64,000 bases of DNA from Turneriella sp942492915. GTDB lineage: Bacteria > Spirochaetota > Leptospiria > Turneriellales > Turneriellaceae. A program made the translations under genes and the position numbers. Location of the stretch: contig OW818662.1 of assembly GCA_942492915.1 (NCBI GenBank), forward strand, positions 3,224,001-3,288,000, written 5' to 3'. Of this stretch, positions 8,480 through 17,169 are shown in pieces. The notes under the pieces are model-generated. The model was not told the origin of the DNA and made no database searches. It worked only from the letters and a program-made list of their open reading frames with translations. Position 1 is the stretch's first letter. Every line of letters starts with the position of its first letter.

Positions 8480-9172
8480 ATGCTGCCCGCTGCCGTCCGC
8501 GAGATCGCTATCACCCCAATGGGGTATGCCGTCGTGGTCACACCCGAGTTTAAAGACAAGATTATCCCCATCTTTATCGGACCGTCAGAGGCCTATGCAA
8601 TCTCAACCGTGCTGCAAAACGAGAAACTCGAGCGCCCGGTCGGCGCCGACCTGCTGCGTTCCGTTATTGAAGCAGCTGGCGGACAACTCACTAAAGTCTT
8701 CATCAACGACTTTCATAATGGTACTTTTTTCGCGCGCATCTATGTGACAGGCAGCCACTTCGACAATAACCTACTTGAACTCGATGCACGCCCCTCTGAC
8801 GCGATCGCACTGGCCGTGCGCTTTAAGGCACCCATCTATGTGGCTGAGCACGTCTACGACCGAACGGCCATTGACGCGGCAACACTGCGCGAAGCCGATG
8901 CCGATGCCTTGCGCACCGCCAGTGAAAGCAATATAGATGAACTTTTAACAGCCGACGAGCGCGAAGATTTCTTTGAAGCGATACTCGAAGAATTTGGTGA
9001 AAAAAAGAAAAAGAACCTGAAAGACACGGCGAAAGAAACAACCCTCGAAAAAGTCAAATTTCTCTCGCGTACCGAAGTGCTGCAGCAGATGCTCAAAGCA
9101 GCGCTTGGCCGCGAGAACTACGAAGAAGCAGCTCGCCTGCGCGACGAGCTGCGCATCGAATCGCATAACTGA
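8480..9172 (+). CDS. Bifunctional nuclease family (DUF151) protein with UVR motif
   Basis: 230 aa. Residues 1-135 are the BFN/DUF151 domain (PIFIGPSEAYAI, FHNGTFFARIYV, LDARPSDAIALAVR). The last 40 residues hold a UVR motif (ENYEEAARLRDEL), the short helical hairpin by which UvrB and UvrC contact each other. Between them is an acidic-then-lysine-rich linker (EKKKKN). DUF151 proteins have been reported as nucleases in plants and Thermotoga; the fusion to UVR is common in many phyla. Divergent from hemG with 96 bases between. Confidence 0.88.
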   Translation: MLPAAVREIAITPMGYAVVVTPEFKDKIIPIFIGPSEAYAISTVLQNEKLERPVGADLLRSVIEAAGGQLTKVFINDFHNGTFFARIYVTGSHFDNNLLELDARPSDAIALAVRFKAPIYVAEHVYDRTAIDAATLREADADALRTASESNIDELLTADEREDFFEAILEEFGEKKKKNLKDTAKETTLEKVKFLSRTEVLQQMLKAALGRENYEEAARLRDELRIESHN

Positions 9173-9218
9173 TGCGCGCCGGCACGCGCGAATCAGAGCC
9201 GCAGTGGAAACGGCTCGC

Positions 9219-10259
9219 CTACTTTTGTACGTGACTCTTGTCGGTGAATTTATCGAAGAAAATATCGTTCTTGCCGATTCCGTTTTCACCTAAGACCGCA
9301 ATGGCGGCATCGATCATGCCCGGGGGGCCGCACAAGAATGCTGCAGTGTCAGAAAAGTCAAGATTCTGTTTGCTTATAAATTCGGTAACGAGGCCGCGCG
9401 CACCTTTCCAATCAGAACCAGGTTCTTCATGAGACAGCACCGGGATAAATTCAAAGCTTGAACCCATCTGCTTCTTGAATTTTTCCATGTCGTCGAGCGC
9501 GTAGAGATCTTTCTGCGTACGTGCCCCGAAGAGGTAGACAATCCGCCTTTGCATCTTCTTCTGCGCCGCATCTTCGAGCATCGCCCGTATCGGCGCCATA
9601 CCGCTGCCGCCAGCAATGCAAAGCAGATTGCTTTTCGCATCACGCCAGCCAAAACTGCCACGCGGTCCACGCAGCTTTATCTTTTCGCCGGTGCGATCTT
9701 GCGCGTGAAACCAAGTAGTCATTTCGCCGTTCGGCACCAGGCGCAGGTGAAACGCGACCTCAACATTACCACCGCCAGCACCGGGCGCCGAAGCGAAAGA
9801 ATAGGATCGCGAACCCTTCACACCGGCAACAGCCATGTCGGCGTACTGGCCGGCAAAATATCGAATCTTTTCGCTGAGCTTGATCTTGATTTCAATAATA
9901 TCATGCGTCAGTTTGCGGTAACCGCTGACTTCGCCCGAATATTCTTTCGATTCGTCGGCCTCGAGCGTCACTACCATGTCTGATTTCGGAATCGCCTGGC
10001 ATGCGAGAATATATCCCTTCTTTAAATCGTCTTCTGTCAGCACAAGAGACATGTCAGACAGGTCTTTGTATTCCCCTTGAATGAGTTTCGTCTTGCAGGT
10101 GGTACAGCTTCCCGCGCCGCAGCTGAAGGGGTAGTCTAGGCCCGCTTCGAGAGCGGCCTCAAGCAGCGTCTGGCGGTGCTTCACCGTCACTGTTTTGTCC
10201 ATACTGCGGATATACGCGGAGTATGTCGGTTTTTCCTTTTTCTTAAATAGAGAGAGCAT
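9219..10259 (-). CDS. Ferredoxin-NAD(P) reductase (2Fe-2S, FAD, NAD domains)
   Basis: 346 aa. Residues 12-100 are a plant-type ferredoxin domain with cluster ligands Cys47, Cys52, Cys55 and Cys87. Next comes an FAD domain (RSYSFAS) and an NAD(P) domain (AGGSGMAPIRAML, CGPPGMIDAA). This order is that of electron-transfer components of oxygenases such as phenol hydroxylase P5. It passes electrons from NAD(P)H to an unidentified partner; no oxygenase is adjacent. Start 10259 is the first ATG that leaves only a short lead before the ferredoxin domain. There is no membrane anchor, so it is not NqrF. Confidence 0.88.
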   Translation of the reverse strand: MLSLFKKKEKPTYSAYIRSMDKTVTVKHRQTLLEAALEAGLDYPFSCGAGSCTTCKTKLIQGEYKDLSDMSLVLTEDDLKKGYILACQAIPKSDMVVTLEADESKEYSGEVSGYRKLTHDIIEIKIKLSEKIRYFAGQYADMAVAGVKGSRSYSFASAPGAGGGNVEVAFHLRLVPNGEMTTWFHAQDRTGEKIKLRGPRGSFGWRDAKSNLLCIAGGSGMAPIRAMLEDAAQKKMQRRIVYLFGARTQKDLYALDDMEKFKKQMGSSFEFIPVLSHEEPGSDWKGARGLVTEFISKQNLDFSDTAAFLCGPPGMIDAAIAVLGENGIGKNDIFFDKFTDKSHVQK

Positions 10260-10328
10260 TTGGCTCGTTGAAAGTTCGAAATGGCAAGGCAAACACAATT
10301 GAACTTTGCCGTAACCCTTCAAACCTGG

Positions 10329-11231
10329 CTAACCCCGGGAAAGGAAACCGAAAAGCCGGCGATTTGTCGCAATCGCCTTGATTTCATCCATTCGCTCAAG
10401 CGTCGAATCATAGCCCATACGTATAAATTCATCCGCTGCCGAATAATCGGCCCAATGGTAGTTGCCCTTGATCGGCCGAATCACCAGATCGGCGTGCTGC
10501 AATTGTATCTTGCGCCGGTGTTCTGAGGCAATCTCTTCGGTCTTGAGCATCACATCAAAGCCACTGCGCGGCACGGTATCGGGTAGCTTTTCGTCAGAAA
10601 CATCTATCACAATGAAACGAGAAGCCCCGATGTGTTGTGCGGTTTCAATACCGAGTTTGTCGAGCACGCCTCCGTCGACAAACCACTCCCGGCCAATACG
10701 CTCGGGCGGGAATATCAGTGGCATAGATGCCGAAGCCACTACCGCATCGCGCAGCTTGTCAGATCCCTGAAAAACGCGCAACTCACCCGTGCGTATATTC
10801 ACCGCTGCCGTAGCAAAAGGTATCTCGGTCGCACTCATTGGAATATCTGCAAGAAAAGGATACATGACTCCCTGAACATCACCTGGGGTCAGCACACCGG
10901 GGGCGGTAAAAATGCGCCGCAGTATGTTTGTGCCGGCAAAGATCTTCTGCGCGCGATGGACAAAACCGCGCGATGTCGGTTCTTGATTTGACGACCAGGA
11001 TCCGACGACCGAGTTTCTGAACGCTTCAAATGAAATGAGTTGCTTGAGCCGTTTCTCAAGAAAATCCACATCGGGCATGACGCTGTAGATGCCACCGCAG
11101 ATAGAACCCATAGAAATGCCGACGAGGTAATCGAAATGCACGCCGTGCTCAACCAGTGCGCGAATCGCGCCCACGTGCGCAAACCCACGCGCTGCACCTC
11201 CGCCAAGATTGAGTGAAATCTTACCCGGCAT
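10329..11231 (-). CDS. Patatin-like phospholipase
   Basis: 300 aa. It has all patatin features: the glycine-rich oxyanion motif GGGAARG near residue 10, the nucleophile elbow GISMG with Ser40, and the catalytic Asp186 in DGG. A serine-aspartate dyad enzyme of this type hydrolyses acyl esters of phospholipids. No signal peptide, so it probably acts in the cytoplasm or on the inner face of the membrane, like RssA-type proteins, which have the same size. It is divergent from the signal-peptidase homologue. Confidence 0.93.
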   Translation of the reverse strand: MPGKISLNLGGGAARGFAHVGAIRALVEHGVHFDYLVGISMGSICGGIYSVMPDVDFLEKRLKQLISFEAFRNSVVGSWSSNQEPTSRGFVHRAQKIFAGTNILRRIFTAPGVLTPGDVQGVMYPFLADIPMSATEIPFATAAVNIRTGELRVFQGSDKLRDAVVASASMPLIFPPERIGREWFVDGGVLDKLGIETAQHIGASRFIVIDVSDEKLPDTVPRSGFDVMLKTEEIASEHRRKIQLQHADLVIRPIKGNYHWADYSAADEFIRMGYDSTLERMDEIKAIATNRRLFGFLSRG

Positions 11232-11283
11232 AGTTATCTGCTAATGGTTTGACGCGGCGGTCGAAATACAGCATTTCGCGCCA

Positions 11284-11826
11284 GTGATTCGCAAAGCCGA
11301 ATATTATCGCGCATCGGGCAAAGCTTCAAGTAAAAAATGGCGGCGCGTGTTGCTGGCATCGGTAATTGTAGTCGTTATAGCAATTCTGATTCAACTCGTC
11401 TTGCGCCAATTGTTTTTCTACCCTCTGCGCGTCACGAGCGATGCGATGTTACCTGAGATAAAGCCAGGTGAAAAGCGCTACTTTGTTTACCCGAAATTGA
11501 CCACTGCATCAACGGGCGACGTGGTGTTGGTTCAGTCGGCAAAAGCAGACATTCAGATGCTGTGCAGAATTGTCGCTGCGGATGGCGATCGTGTACAGAT
11601 CTCGCAGGGCAAACTGCTGCTCAACGGCTCCCAGTCGCGGGAACTTTCTGCCAGAACAACAGACAATCGTGATCTGAGCTACAACATGCCTGAAGTTCAG
11701 GTTCGTCCGAATTTTTTCTTTTGCATGAATGACAACCATCTCAATACAAATGACTCGCGGGCGCACGGTATCTTCTCGCGTAGCCAAATCGTGGCCAAAG
11801 CATATAAACCGGCCCTGATGTTCTGA
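11284..11826 (+). CDS. Signal peptidase I (S26) homologue, predicted catalytically dead
   Basis: 180 aa with one N-terminal membrane helix (residues 22-42). The S26 fold is recognisable: box B at 52-58 (SDAMLPE), box C/D (GDVVLVQ, then CRIVAADGDRV) and box E (NDSRAHG). However the catalytic serine that should precede Met55 is Ala54, and the general-base lysine before Arg95 is Cys94. With neither residue it should not cleave signal peptides. Start is a GTG. Its stop overlaps the ATG of the next gene (TGATG), so it is coupled to the EpmB-like enzyme. See findings. Confidence 0.8.
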   Translation: MIRKAEYYRASGKASSKKWRRVLLASVIVVVIAILIQLVLRQLFFYPLRVTSDAMLPEIKPGEKRYFVYPKLTTASTGDVVLVQSAKADIQMLCRIVAADGDRVQISQGKLLLNGSQSRELSARTTDNRDLSYNMPEVQVRPNFFFCMNDNHLNTNDSRAHGIFSRSQIVAKAYKPALMF

Positions 11827-12752
11827 TGCAGGCGCAGAGCCCAACAGCGCACGAGCTTCTTTCTGAGCGCTTCAGGCAGCGCATCTCTCCCTATATCGTT
11901 CATCTTGCCGCCCAACTGGCACCAGCAGATTCTGAAGCTCTGCTCAGGCAGTTTACACCTGACGAGCAAGAACTCACTGACCCACCGGGTTTCAATGAAG
12001 ACCCTCTGCACGAAGACGACGCCGATATACACCCGTTTGCCGACGTCGTTCACAAATATCCGAACAAACTTCTCTACCTGACAACAGACGAGTGTCCTGT
12101 ATATTGTCGGTACTGCACCCGCAAACGCAAGACCTTGCTCTCCGCCGGGCACTCTGCCACAGACCCCCAACAGATCGCCGCCTACCTCGAATCGCACCCA
12201 ACCATAAATGAAGTCATCTTTTCTGGTGGTGATCCTTTGATGATGCCGGCGCCGCTCTTTGCCGAAAGAGCGAGAATTTTTCTTTCTCTTCAATCCATTC
12301 ACTACCTGCGACTGCACACACGCGCGCTCACGACGTCTCCCAAATTGCTGAGCAGCCGTTTTCTATCTCTTTTGGGCGATCTGCGTAGAGACTTCCCTGA
12401 AAAACAAATCACTTTTGTGCTGCACGTCAACACCGCAGCGGAATTGAGCACTGAGACGCGCACTCTGGTTGAAACCCTGCGCACCATGGGAATACCCTGT
12501 TATGCACAAACGGTCTTGCTGCGAGGCGTCAATGCCGATGCAAACAAGCTCGCCGAACTGTGCCAAAAACTGGTGAAAAACGGAATTCAGCCGTACTACC
12601 TGCACCAGCTCGACCGTGTTACAGGTTCAGCACATTTTGAAATCGCCGATGAGGATGCGCTAAGAATCTACAACGGTTTGAAAATGGCTGTGCCGCGATA
12701 CATGCTGCCGCAACTCGTTAGAGATACAAAACAGGGAAAGTATTCCCTTTAG
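11826..12752 (+). CDS. EpmB-like radical SAM lysine 2,3-aminomutase family protein
   Basis: 308 aa. The radical SAM cluster is Cys90, Cys94, Cys97 (CPVYCRYCTRK). FSGGDPLM and the C-terminal stretch PYYLHQLDRVTGSAHF match EpmB closely, the enzyme that converts lysine to beta-lysine for modification of elongation factor P. The C-terminus is shorter than in E. coli EpmB (342 aa) but still ends with a lysine (QGKYSL) where the PLP lysine would be. No efp or epmA is in the window. True lysine 2,3-aminomutases are longer (over 400 aa), so EpmB is preferred. Confidence 0.85.
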   Translation: MQAQSPTAHELLSERFRQRISPYIVHLAAQLAPADSEALLRQFTPDEQELTDPPGFNEDPLHEDDADIHPFADVVHKYPNKLLYLTTDECPVYCRYCTRKRKTLLSAGHSATDPQQIAAYLESHPTINEVIFSGGDPLMMPAPLFAERARIFLSLQSIHYLRLHTRALTTSPKLLSSRFLSLLGDLRRDFPEKQITFVLHVNTAAELSTETRTLVETLRTMGIPCYAQTVLLRGVNADANKLAELCQKLVKNGIQPYYLHQLDRVTGSAHFEIADEDALRIYNGLKMAVPRYMLPQLVRDTKQGKYSL

Positions 12753-12757
12753 GGCAA

Positions 12758-14314
12758 TCAACGCACTTCGGGCTCAGTCGCAGCACGCAACCAGGCTTCA
12801 AAATCGGGCTCTCGACGCAAAGGCTCATAGAGTCTCATGCTGCGAAAATTTTTTACCAACTTCTCACGCGCGCGGCTGTCGCGCAAATACGCAGAACCTT
12901 TGCTCTTGATGCCGGCGAGGTCACCCATATGCGCCATGGCCATCAGATGCAGATTCATTTGTGACGGTGTGGGTTTCTTCACCTTGTCAAACTCGACCAG
13001 AGCAGAGCCATATTCTTTGAGGGCAAAATGCGACACTGCGCGCCAGCCCTGTATATCTTTGTTCTCCGCAAGCTCGCCGCGAAATTTGGCCGTGAGGTCG
13101 AGAACCGCACGGTATTTTTCTGCACGAAACAGCACGCTGATTGCAAGCGGCAGATCTGACATGGCATATGCAGGCAAACTCAAACCCGAATCTTCTTCAT
13201 CGACGGTGTCGCCCGAATAGATTTGCATCGCGAACTGCGCCGCCTTTTCCTGGTGCTTTTCGGCAAGGGCGCGTTTCATCGCATAAAGATTCAAGAACAT
13301 CTGATTTTCAGACTTCTTTTGGAAACGACAGTAATCATCATCGATCTCAGCTTTGGAAATTTTTGCAAGGCAATATAGGCGTCGCAGCGACTGCGCTGTT
13401 TTCTTCTTCAGCTCGAGTTCACTCGAAAGCCGGCGCGCAGGTTTTGCGTGCGCAAAGGCTTCGGCATAATTCCCCAGTGCGTAATGAGACTGCGCGGCGT
13501 TATAATGAATATAGAACCGCATTTGAATATCTTCGGGCGGATTCTCGAGCGCACCACCAAAATACTTCAGCGCCTTTCGGTAGTCTTTTCGCTTACGCGC
13601 AAAATAGCCAAGCTTATATGCCGCTCCGGCGTCTTTGCTATCTTCCCAAATTTGCGAATAGACCTGTTCAGCCTCATTTTGGCGCTTCGTCTTCTCATGG
13701 TAGAAGGCGATTTTCCAGCGGTACTCTTTCCAGCGTGCATCGGCAGCGATGGCAGCTGCATACGATAAAATGATCGCATCGGCGATGTCTCGCAGCTCGG
13801 CACTTTCGGCACCGGCTGCGGATTTCTCTTTGTACTGTTTTTCGAGCGCTGTCGCTTTGCGAACGTCTGCGTAACCTTTTGTGCTGGCCCCACCGTGATG
13901 GCCCTCGGCTTCCATGCGAATCTTCTCAAACAGATCGCTCTTTTCACCAATTTCTTCGAGGCGCTCGACGTAACGCAGTGATTCCGGGTAGAGTTTCGCC
14001 TGGCGATAGAGTATCGCGAGCTTCCAATATGCCACCTTTTTGAATTTTTTCTGCATTGGCCTTTCGGCAGCCGCGCGAAAATACGGAAGACTCTCAGCAT
14101 ATTGGCGCCGCGCTTCGAGTATCAGGCCGATATAGAGGCGCGGGTCGCCGCTTTCGTCACCGTTTTCTATCGCCTGTTCGAAATGGTCTTTCGCAGCATC
14201 ATACGCTCCGCGCGAATATGCCTTTTCACCGAGAACCACCTCTTTGCTTTTTGCAACAACAGAAGCGCTGCCGATCGTAAGCAGCGCGCAAATAGATATA
14301 ATTATTCTTGCCAT
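12758..14314 (-). CDS. Exported TPR-repeat protein
   Basis: 518 aa with a signal peptide (IIISICALLTIGSAS). The body is tetratricopeptide-like helices, for example EKAYSRGAYDAAKDHFEQA, ILYRQAKLYPESLRYVER and YFARKRKDYRKALKYFGGA. Such repeats hold protein complexes together; here it would be periplasmic or on the inner face of the outer membrane. It overlaps the end of the tolC-like gene by 13 bases, so the start at 14314 is in the same operon. The last gene of the Mla/TolC operon. Confidence 0.8.
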   Translation of the reverse strand: MARIIISICALLTIGSASVVAKSKEVVLGEKAYSRGAYDAAKDHFEQAIENGDESGDPRLYIGLILEARRQYAESLPYFRAAAERPMQKKFKKVAYWKLAILYRQAKLYPESLRYVERLEEIGEKSDLFEKIRMEAEGHHGGASTKGYADVRKATALEKQYKEKSAAGAESAELRDIADAIILSYAAAIAADARWKEYRWKIAFYHEKTKRQNEAEQVYSQIWEDSKDAGAAYKLGYFARKRKDYRKALKYFGGALENPPEDIQMRFYIHYNAAQSHYALGNYAEAFAHAKPARRLSSELELKKKTAQSLRRLYCLAKISKAEIDDDYCRFQKKSENQMFLNLYAMKRALAEKHQEKAAQFAMQIYSGDTVDEEDSGLSLPAYAMSDLPLAISVLFRAEKYRAVLDLTAKFRGELAENKDIQGWRAVSHFALKEYGSALVEFDKVKKPTPSQMNLHLMAMAHMGDLAGIKSKGSAYLRDSRAREKLVKNFRSMRLYEPLRREPDFEAWLRAATEPEVR

Positions 14315-15663
14315 GTCTTGAGTGTTGACTGGTCTCCGATCTCCATCGCCAGCCGGGCCGCAGCGCTGCAAAGATTGAACTCCGCCTCGGCGACCTCTTT
14401 CTCTGTAATGAGCAGAGCCCCAAGCGCCTCGATTAGGTCTTTTGCCGCGCCCGTGCCGGCAGTATACGCCGTCATTTCAGAGAGCGACCATTTATTCGCT
14501 TCTTTGAATTTGTTCTGGCTGATCTCGAGCTGCACCTTGTACTTCTCGAATTCCCACATCGCCATCGCGATCTTCAGCGGAATACCGGTTTCCGCTTCGC
14601 CCTGTTTGGCCCGCATTTTCTCGAGTTCAGCTTCGGCTTTCTGTATCTTGGCTTTTGTGTTCCCAAAATCGAGATCCCATTTGGCTCCAAAAACGACGGC
14701 AAAAATATTACGGTTAAACGGGTCGTTGGCATACGTGCTTTGCTGGTAATCGCGCATCGCTGTATAATTCATGTCGGCGCGACCGGCAACGAAGAGCACG
14801 GGCAAATTTCCGCCCTTTTCCATATCTACCTGATGGCGTCTTGCCTGCATTCCTTCAGCGACAGCTTTCAGATCGGGATTCGTAAGGTGTGCCTCTGCCA
14901 CAAGCTGTTCTAAAGCGCGCGTAGAATCTTCAATGCGCGGAAAATCTTGTTCAAGCACAAGCAGCGACTCTTTCTCGCCGAGAAAGTGCGCGAGAGCGAG
15001 ACCAGACGATTTTTTGTTCGCGATCCACTCTGCGTTAAAGCGCTGCAACTCGAGCGCAAACAGGTTAAGGCGCGTCAGGTCTTTTCGTTGTACCTCGCCA
15101 GTGCCTTTTTTGTATAGCTTATTCGCATGGCCGAGAATGGTCTTCATTTTGTCGCCCGCATCATCGAGTACCGATTTCAAACGATGCAGCAGAATCATTT
15201 GCAGGTAAAGCTGCTTGTATTCGAAAATACTCTTGTTGATCTGGCTTTCGTGCAGCAGTCTGCCGCCTTCAACGGCATGCGCGGCGGCGCTTTTGCCGCT
15301 CTTAATGCGACCAAAACTGAACACCGGATATACAACCTGCAGTTCGCCGTGTACAAAAGGACCCCATTTAGAAAAATTATCGTACGACCGCGTCGCGTCA
15401 CCGCGCACCTCATAGATCGGCGCGATATACGTCAGCAAAGAAAATGTCGGCAGATCGTTTGCCCCGGCTTCGGTGCGAATCGCTTCAAAACTCAGAACCT
15501 GCGCCTTGCTCTCTAGAATTTTTGCATTGTTTTGCAGAAGGCGAGTGAGTCCTTCAGAGAACCGTATCGGCTTCTCTGCGCTGAGCGGTGATGCAAAACC
15601 CGCAAGCCACAGCAAAGTCGCCGTGGCGCAGAATCTACTTATTGATGCGCTGAATACGTTCAC
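14302..15663 (-). CDS. TolC-family outer membrane efflux protein
   Basis: 453 aa with a signal peptide ending at SPLSAE. The rest is the long alternating helical pattern of TolC/OEP proteins, with paired halves around residues 30-230 and 240-440 (INKSIFEYKQLYLQ, then EAELEKMRAKQGEAETGIPL). It would form the outer-membrane channel of a tripartite exporter. Start is GTG at 15663, overlapping the mlaC-like gene by 29 bases. No membrane-fusion or inner-membrane pump gene is adjacent, which is unusual. Confidence 0.85.
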   Translation of the reverse strand: MNVFSASISRFCATATLLWLAGFASPLSAEKPIRFSEGLTRLLQNNAKILESKAQVLSFEAIRTEAGANDLPTFSLLTYIAPIYEVRGDATRSYDNFSKWGPFVHGELQVVYPVFSFGRIKSGKSAAAHAVEGGRLLHESQINKSIFEYKQLYLQMILLHRLKSVLDDAGDKMKTILGHANKLYKKGTGEVQRKDLTRLNLFALELQRFNAEWIANKKSSGLALAHFLGEKESLLVLEQDFPRIEDSTRALEQLVAEAHLTNPDLKAVAEGMQARRHQVDMEKGGNLPVLFVAGRADMNYTAMRDYQQSTYANDPFNRNIFAVVFGAKWDLDFGNTKAKIQKAEAELEKMRAKQGEAETGIPLKIAMAMWEFEKYKVQLEISQNKFKEANKWSLSEMTAYTAGTGAAKDLIEALGALLITEKEVAEAEFNLCSAAARLAMEIGDQSTLKTWQE

Positions 15664-16261
15664 GCAGTAACTTTACGAGATGCTTATATCCCTTCTTTTT
15701 GATGATGGATGAAAACTGGTTACGAAAGTCGAGCAGCGTAGACGCCTCGTCGATATGGACGTCGTAGAGCTTCAGGCCGTCTTCAGCCCGGTAAAGATAG
15801 AATTCAACCTTGAAGCTCTGCTTACGGTGCGGCACCCGTGTATTCACAATCAGGGCCTCTTTGCCGAATGTGTCATCGGTTTCAACACGTTCTGATATAA
15901 TTTCAATGGGGATTTTTCCCGTTATGACCTTCTGCGACGGAATGTTGGCTTCGACCACGCGGTTTGCCATGAGTTCGTGAAAAAGACCCAAAAAGTCTTC
16001 TTGTTGCTTCGCGTTCAGTTTGCCAAAATACGAACCGAGCGCAAGTTTGCCGATTTCTTTAATGTCAAGAATCTGCAGGGCCAGCTCGCGTGCCCGCCCG
16101 GAAACGTCTTTGCGCTTCTCTGCGGAAAAGTCTTCGGCAAGTTCACCACGCAACTGTTCGAAGTTGTTGATGATATTCTGCATGTATTCGAGACCTTCGC
16201 CCGCAAAGAGGGCAGCGGTCACCAATAACGAACAGAACAGTATGCGCACAGAACGGGCCAT
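15635..16261 (-). CDS. MlaC-like phospholipid-binding periplasmic protein
   Basis: 208 aa with a signal peptide (ILFCSLLVTAALFAG). It has the MlaC/Ttg2D pattern: FS-E-RKDVSGRA early, IKEIGKLALGSYF, then the core LNAKQQEDFLGLFHELM and the strands LYDVHIDEASTLLDFRNQF near the C-terminus, which in MlaC form the phospholipid pocket. It would ferry phospholipid across the periplasm. The ATG at 16261 is preferred over an in-frame TTG further upstream. The other mla genes (E, F, D, A) are not adjacent. Confidence 0.85.
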   Translation of the reverse strand: MARSVRILFCSLLVTAALFAGEGLEYMQNIINNFEQLRGELAEDFSAEKRKDVSGRARELALQILDIKEIGKLALGSYFGKLNAKQQEDFLGLFHELMANRVVEANIPSQKVITGKIPIEIISERVETDDTFGKEALIVNTRVPHRKQSFKVEFYLYRAEDGLKLYDVHIDEASTLLDFRNQFSSIIKKKGYKHLVKLLRERIQRINK

Positions 16262-16274
16262 TGAATTTGAGGAG

Positions 16275-16445
16275 CTATTTTTTCTTACGAAAATAGGCAA
16301 TGATAATTATAATTGCGACCAGTACAAGAACTATCTTCGCAATCTGCCAAACTGTCCCGACAAGAAACGGAATTGTTCCGCTCGGCAGAAAAAGAGCCAA
16401 AACGACAATAGCCAGAATCAGCAGCAGCGTATTTGGTTTTTGCAT
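16275..16445 (-). CDS. 56-residue two-helix membrane protein
   Basis: A short leftward frame starting ATG at 16445 and ending TAG at 16275. After MQKPNT it consists of two hydrophobic segments (LLLILAIVVLALFLP and IAKIVLVLVAIIIIIAYF) split by a short loop with Pro and Gly, and it ends RKKK, so both ends should be in the cytoplasm. It lies 13 bases upstream of the mlaC-like gene and probably heads that operon. Composition this consistent with a membrane hairpin makes chance unlikely. Function unknown. Confidence 0.6.
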   Translation of the reverse strand: MQKPNTLLLILAIVVLALFLPSGTIPFLVGTVWQIAKIVLVLVAIIIIIAYFRKKK

Positions 16446-16563
16446 ACCCGGATTTTCCGCAAACGAACGCTTGCCGTCAAGTGAAATGCGGGCATTGCTG
16501 CGCGACCCACCCGGTATCAGTTGACGCGAGGTTTAGAGCCTCGTTTGAGACGGTTGTACTTGT

Positions 16564-17169
16564 ATGTTGCGCCTGTCTCCCATGCGAATCTGTATCCCCC
16601 TTTTTTTCTCTATCGCTCTGGTATCGGGGGCGGTATTCGCCCAAGTCGAAAGCGAACAGTGGCGCTTCAAGCCACAACTCGGTATCTGGTTCGGCCCGGT
16701 AACGCCTGTACCTGGCACCCGCATTGCCGATGTGCTCACCACGAGCCTCGGCGGCGGCATGTTTTTTCGCGGCAACCTGCCATCGAACACTTTGCGCACA
16801 GAAATTGGCTTTTCGTACAGCTACTACACTTCGCGTTCAGTTGCGCGCCTGCATTCGATACCGGTCTATGGCGCGTTTGTTTACACGCTCCCTATTAACC
16901 TACCTCTCTCTTTCTACGTCAAAGCGGGGGCTGGCGGCAACTTTCTGCGCAACTACCCTGAAGGCGCTAAGAACTGGCTGCCTGCAGGCTATTTGGGTTT
17001 TGAAACTTCATTTCCCGCGGGTCGGCTCATCAACATCGGCGTGCGCGCCGATTATTTCTTCGTCTACGAGCAGCACCTGAGCCCTCCGCCCAATAACCCG
17101 AACTACCAACTGCACAACGCGCATTTTTTCAACTTCGGCCTCATGGTTAACTTCAACCTCAGCAGATAA
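16564..17169 (+). CDS. Predicted outer-membrane beta-barrel protein
   Basis: 201 aa with a signal peptide ending AVFAQ. The mature part has alternating polar/aromatic strands typical of a small eight-stranded barrel (LGGGMFFRGN, EIGFSYSYYTS, FYVKAGAGGNF, NIGVRADYFFVYE), ending FGLMVNFNLSR. No OmpW or OmpA signature is certain. Its stop overlaps the next ATG (TAATG), pairing it with a lipoprotein. Two ATGs (16564, 16582) are possible starts; the second gives a more compact signal peptide. Confidence 0.7.
   Translation: MLRLSPMRICIPLFFSIALVSGAVFAQVESEQWRFKPQLGIWFGPVTPVPGTRIADVLTTSLGGGMFFRGNLPSNTLRTEIGFSYSYYTSRSVARLHSIPVYGAFVYTLPINLPLSFYVKAGAGGNFLRNYPEGAKNWLPAGYLGFETSFPAGRLINIGVRADYFFVYEQHLSPPPNNPNYQLHNAHFFNFGLMVNFNLSR

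Noticed and set aside
16446..16563. Gene between the small membrane protein and the barrel gene
   Set aside because: Frames are short and without leader or homology; probably promoter space.
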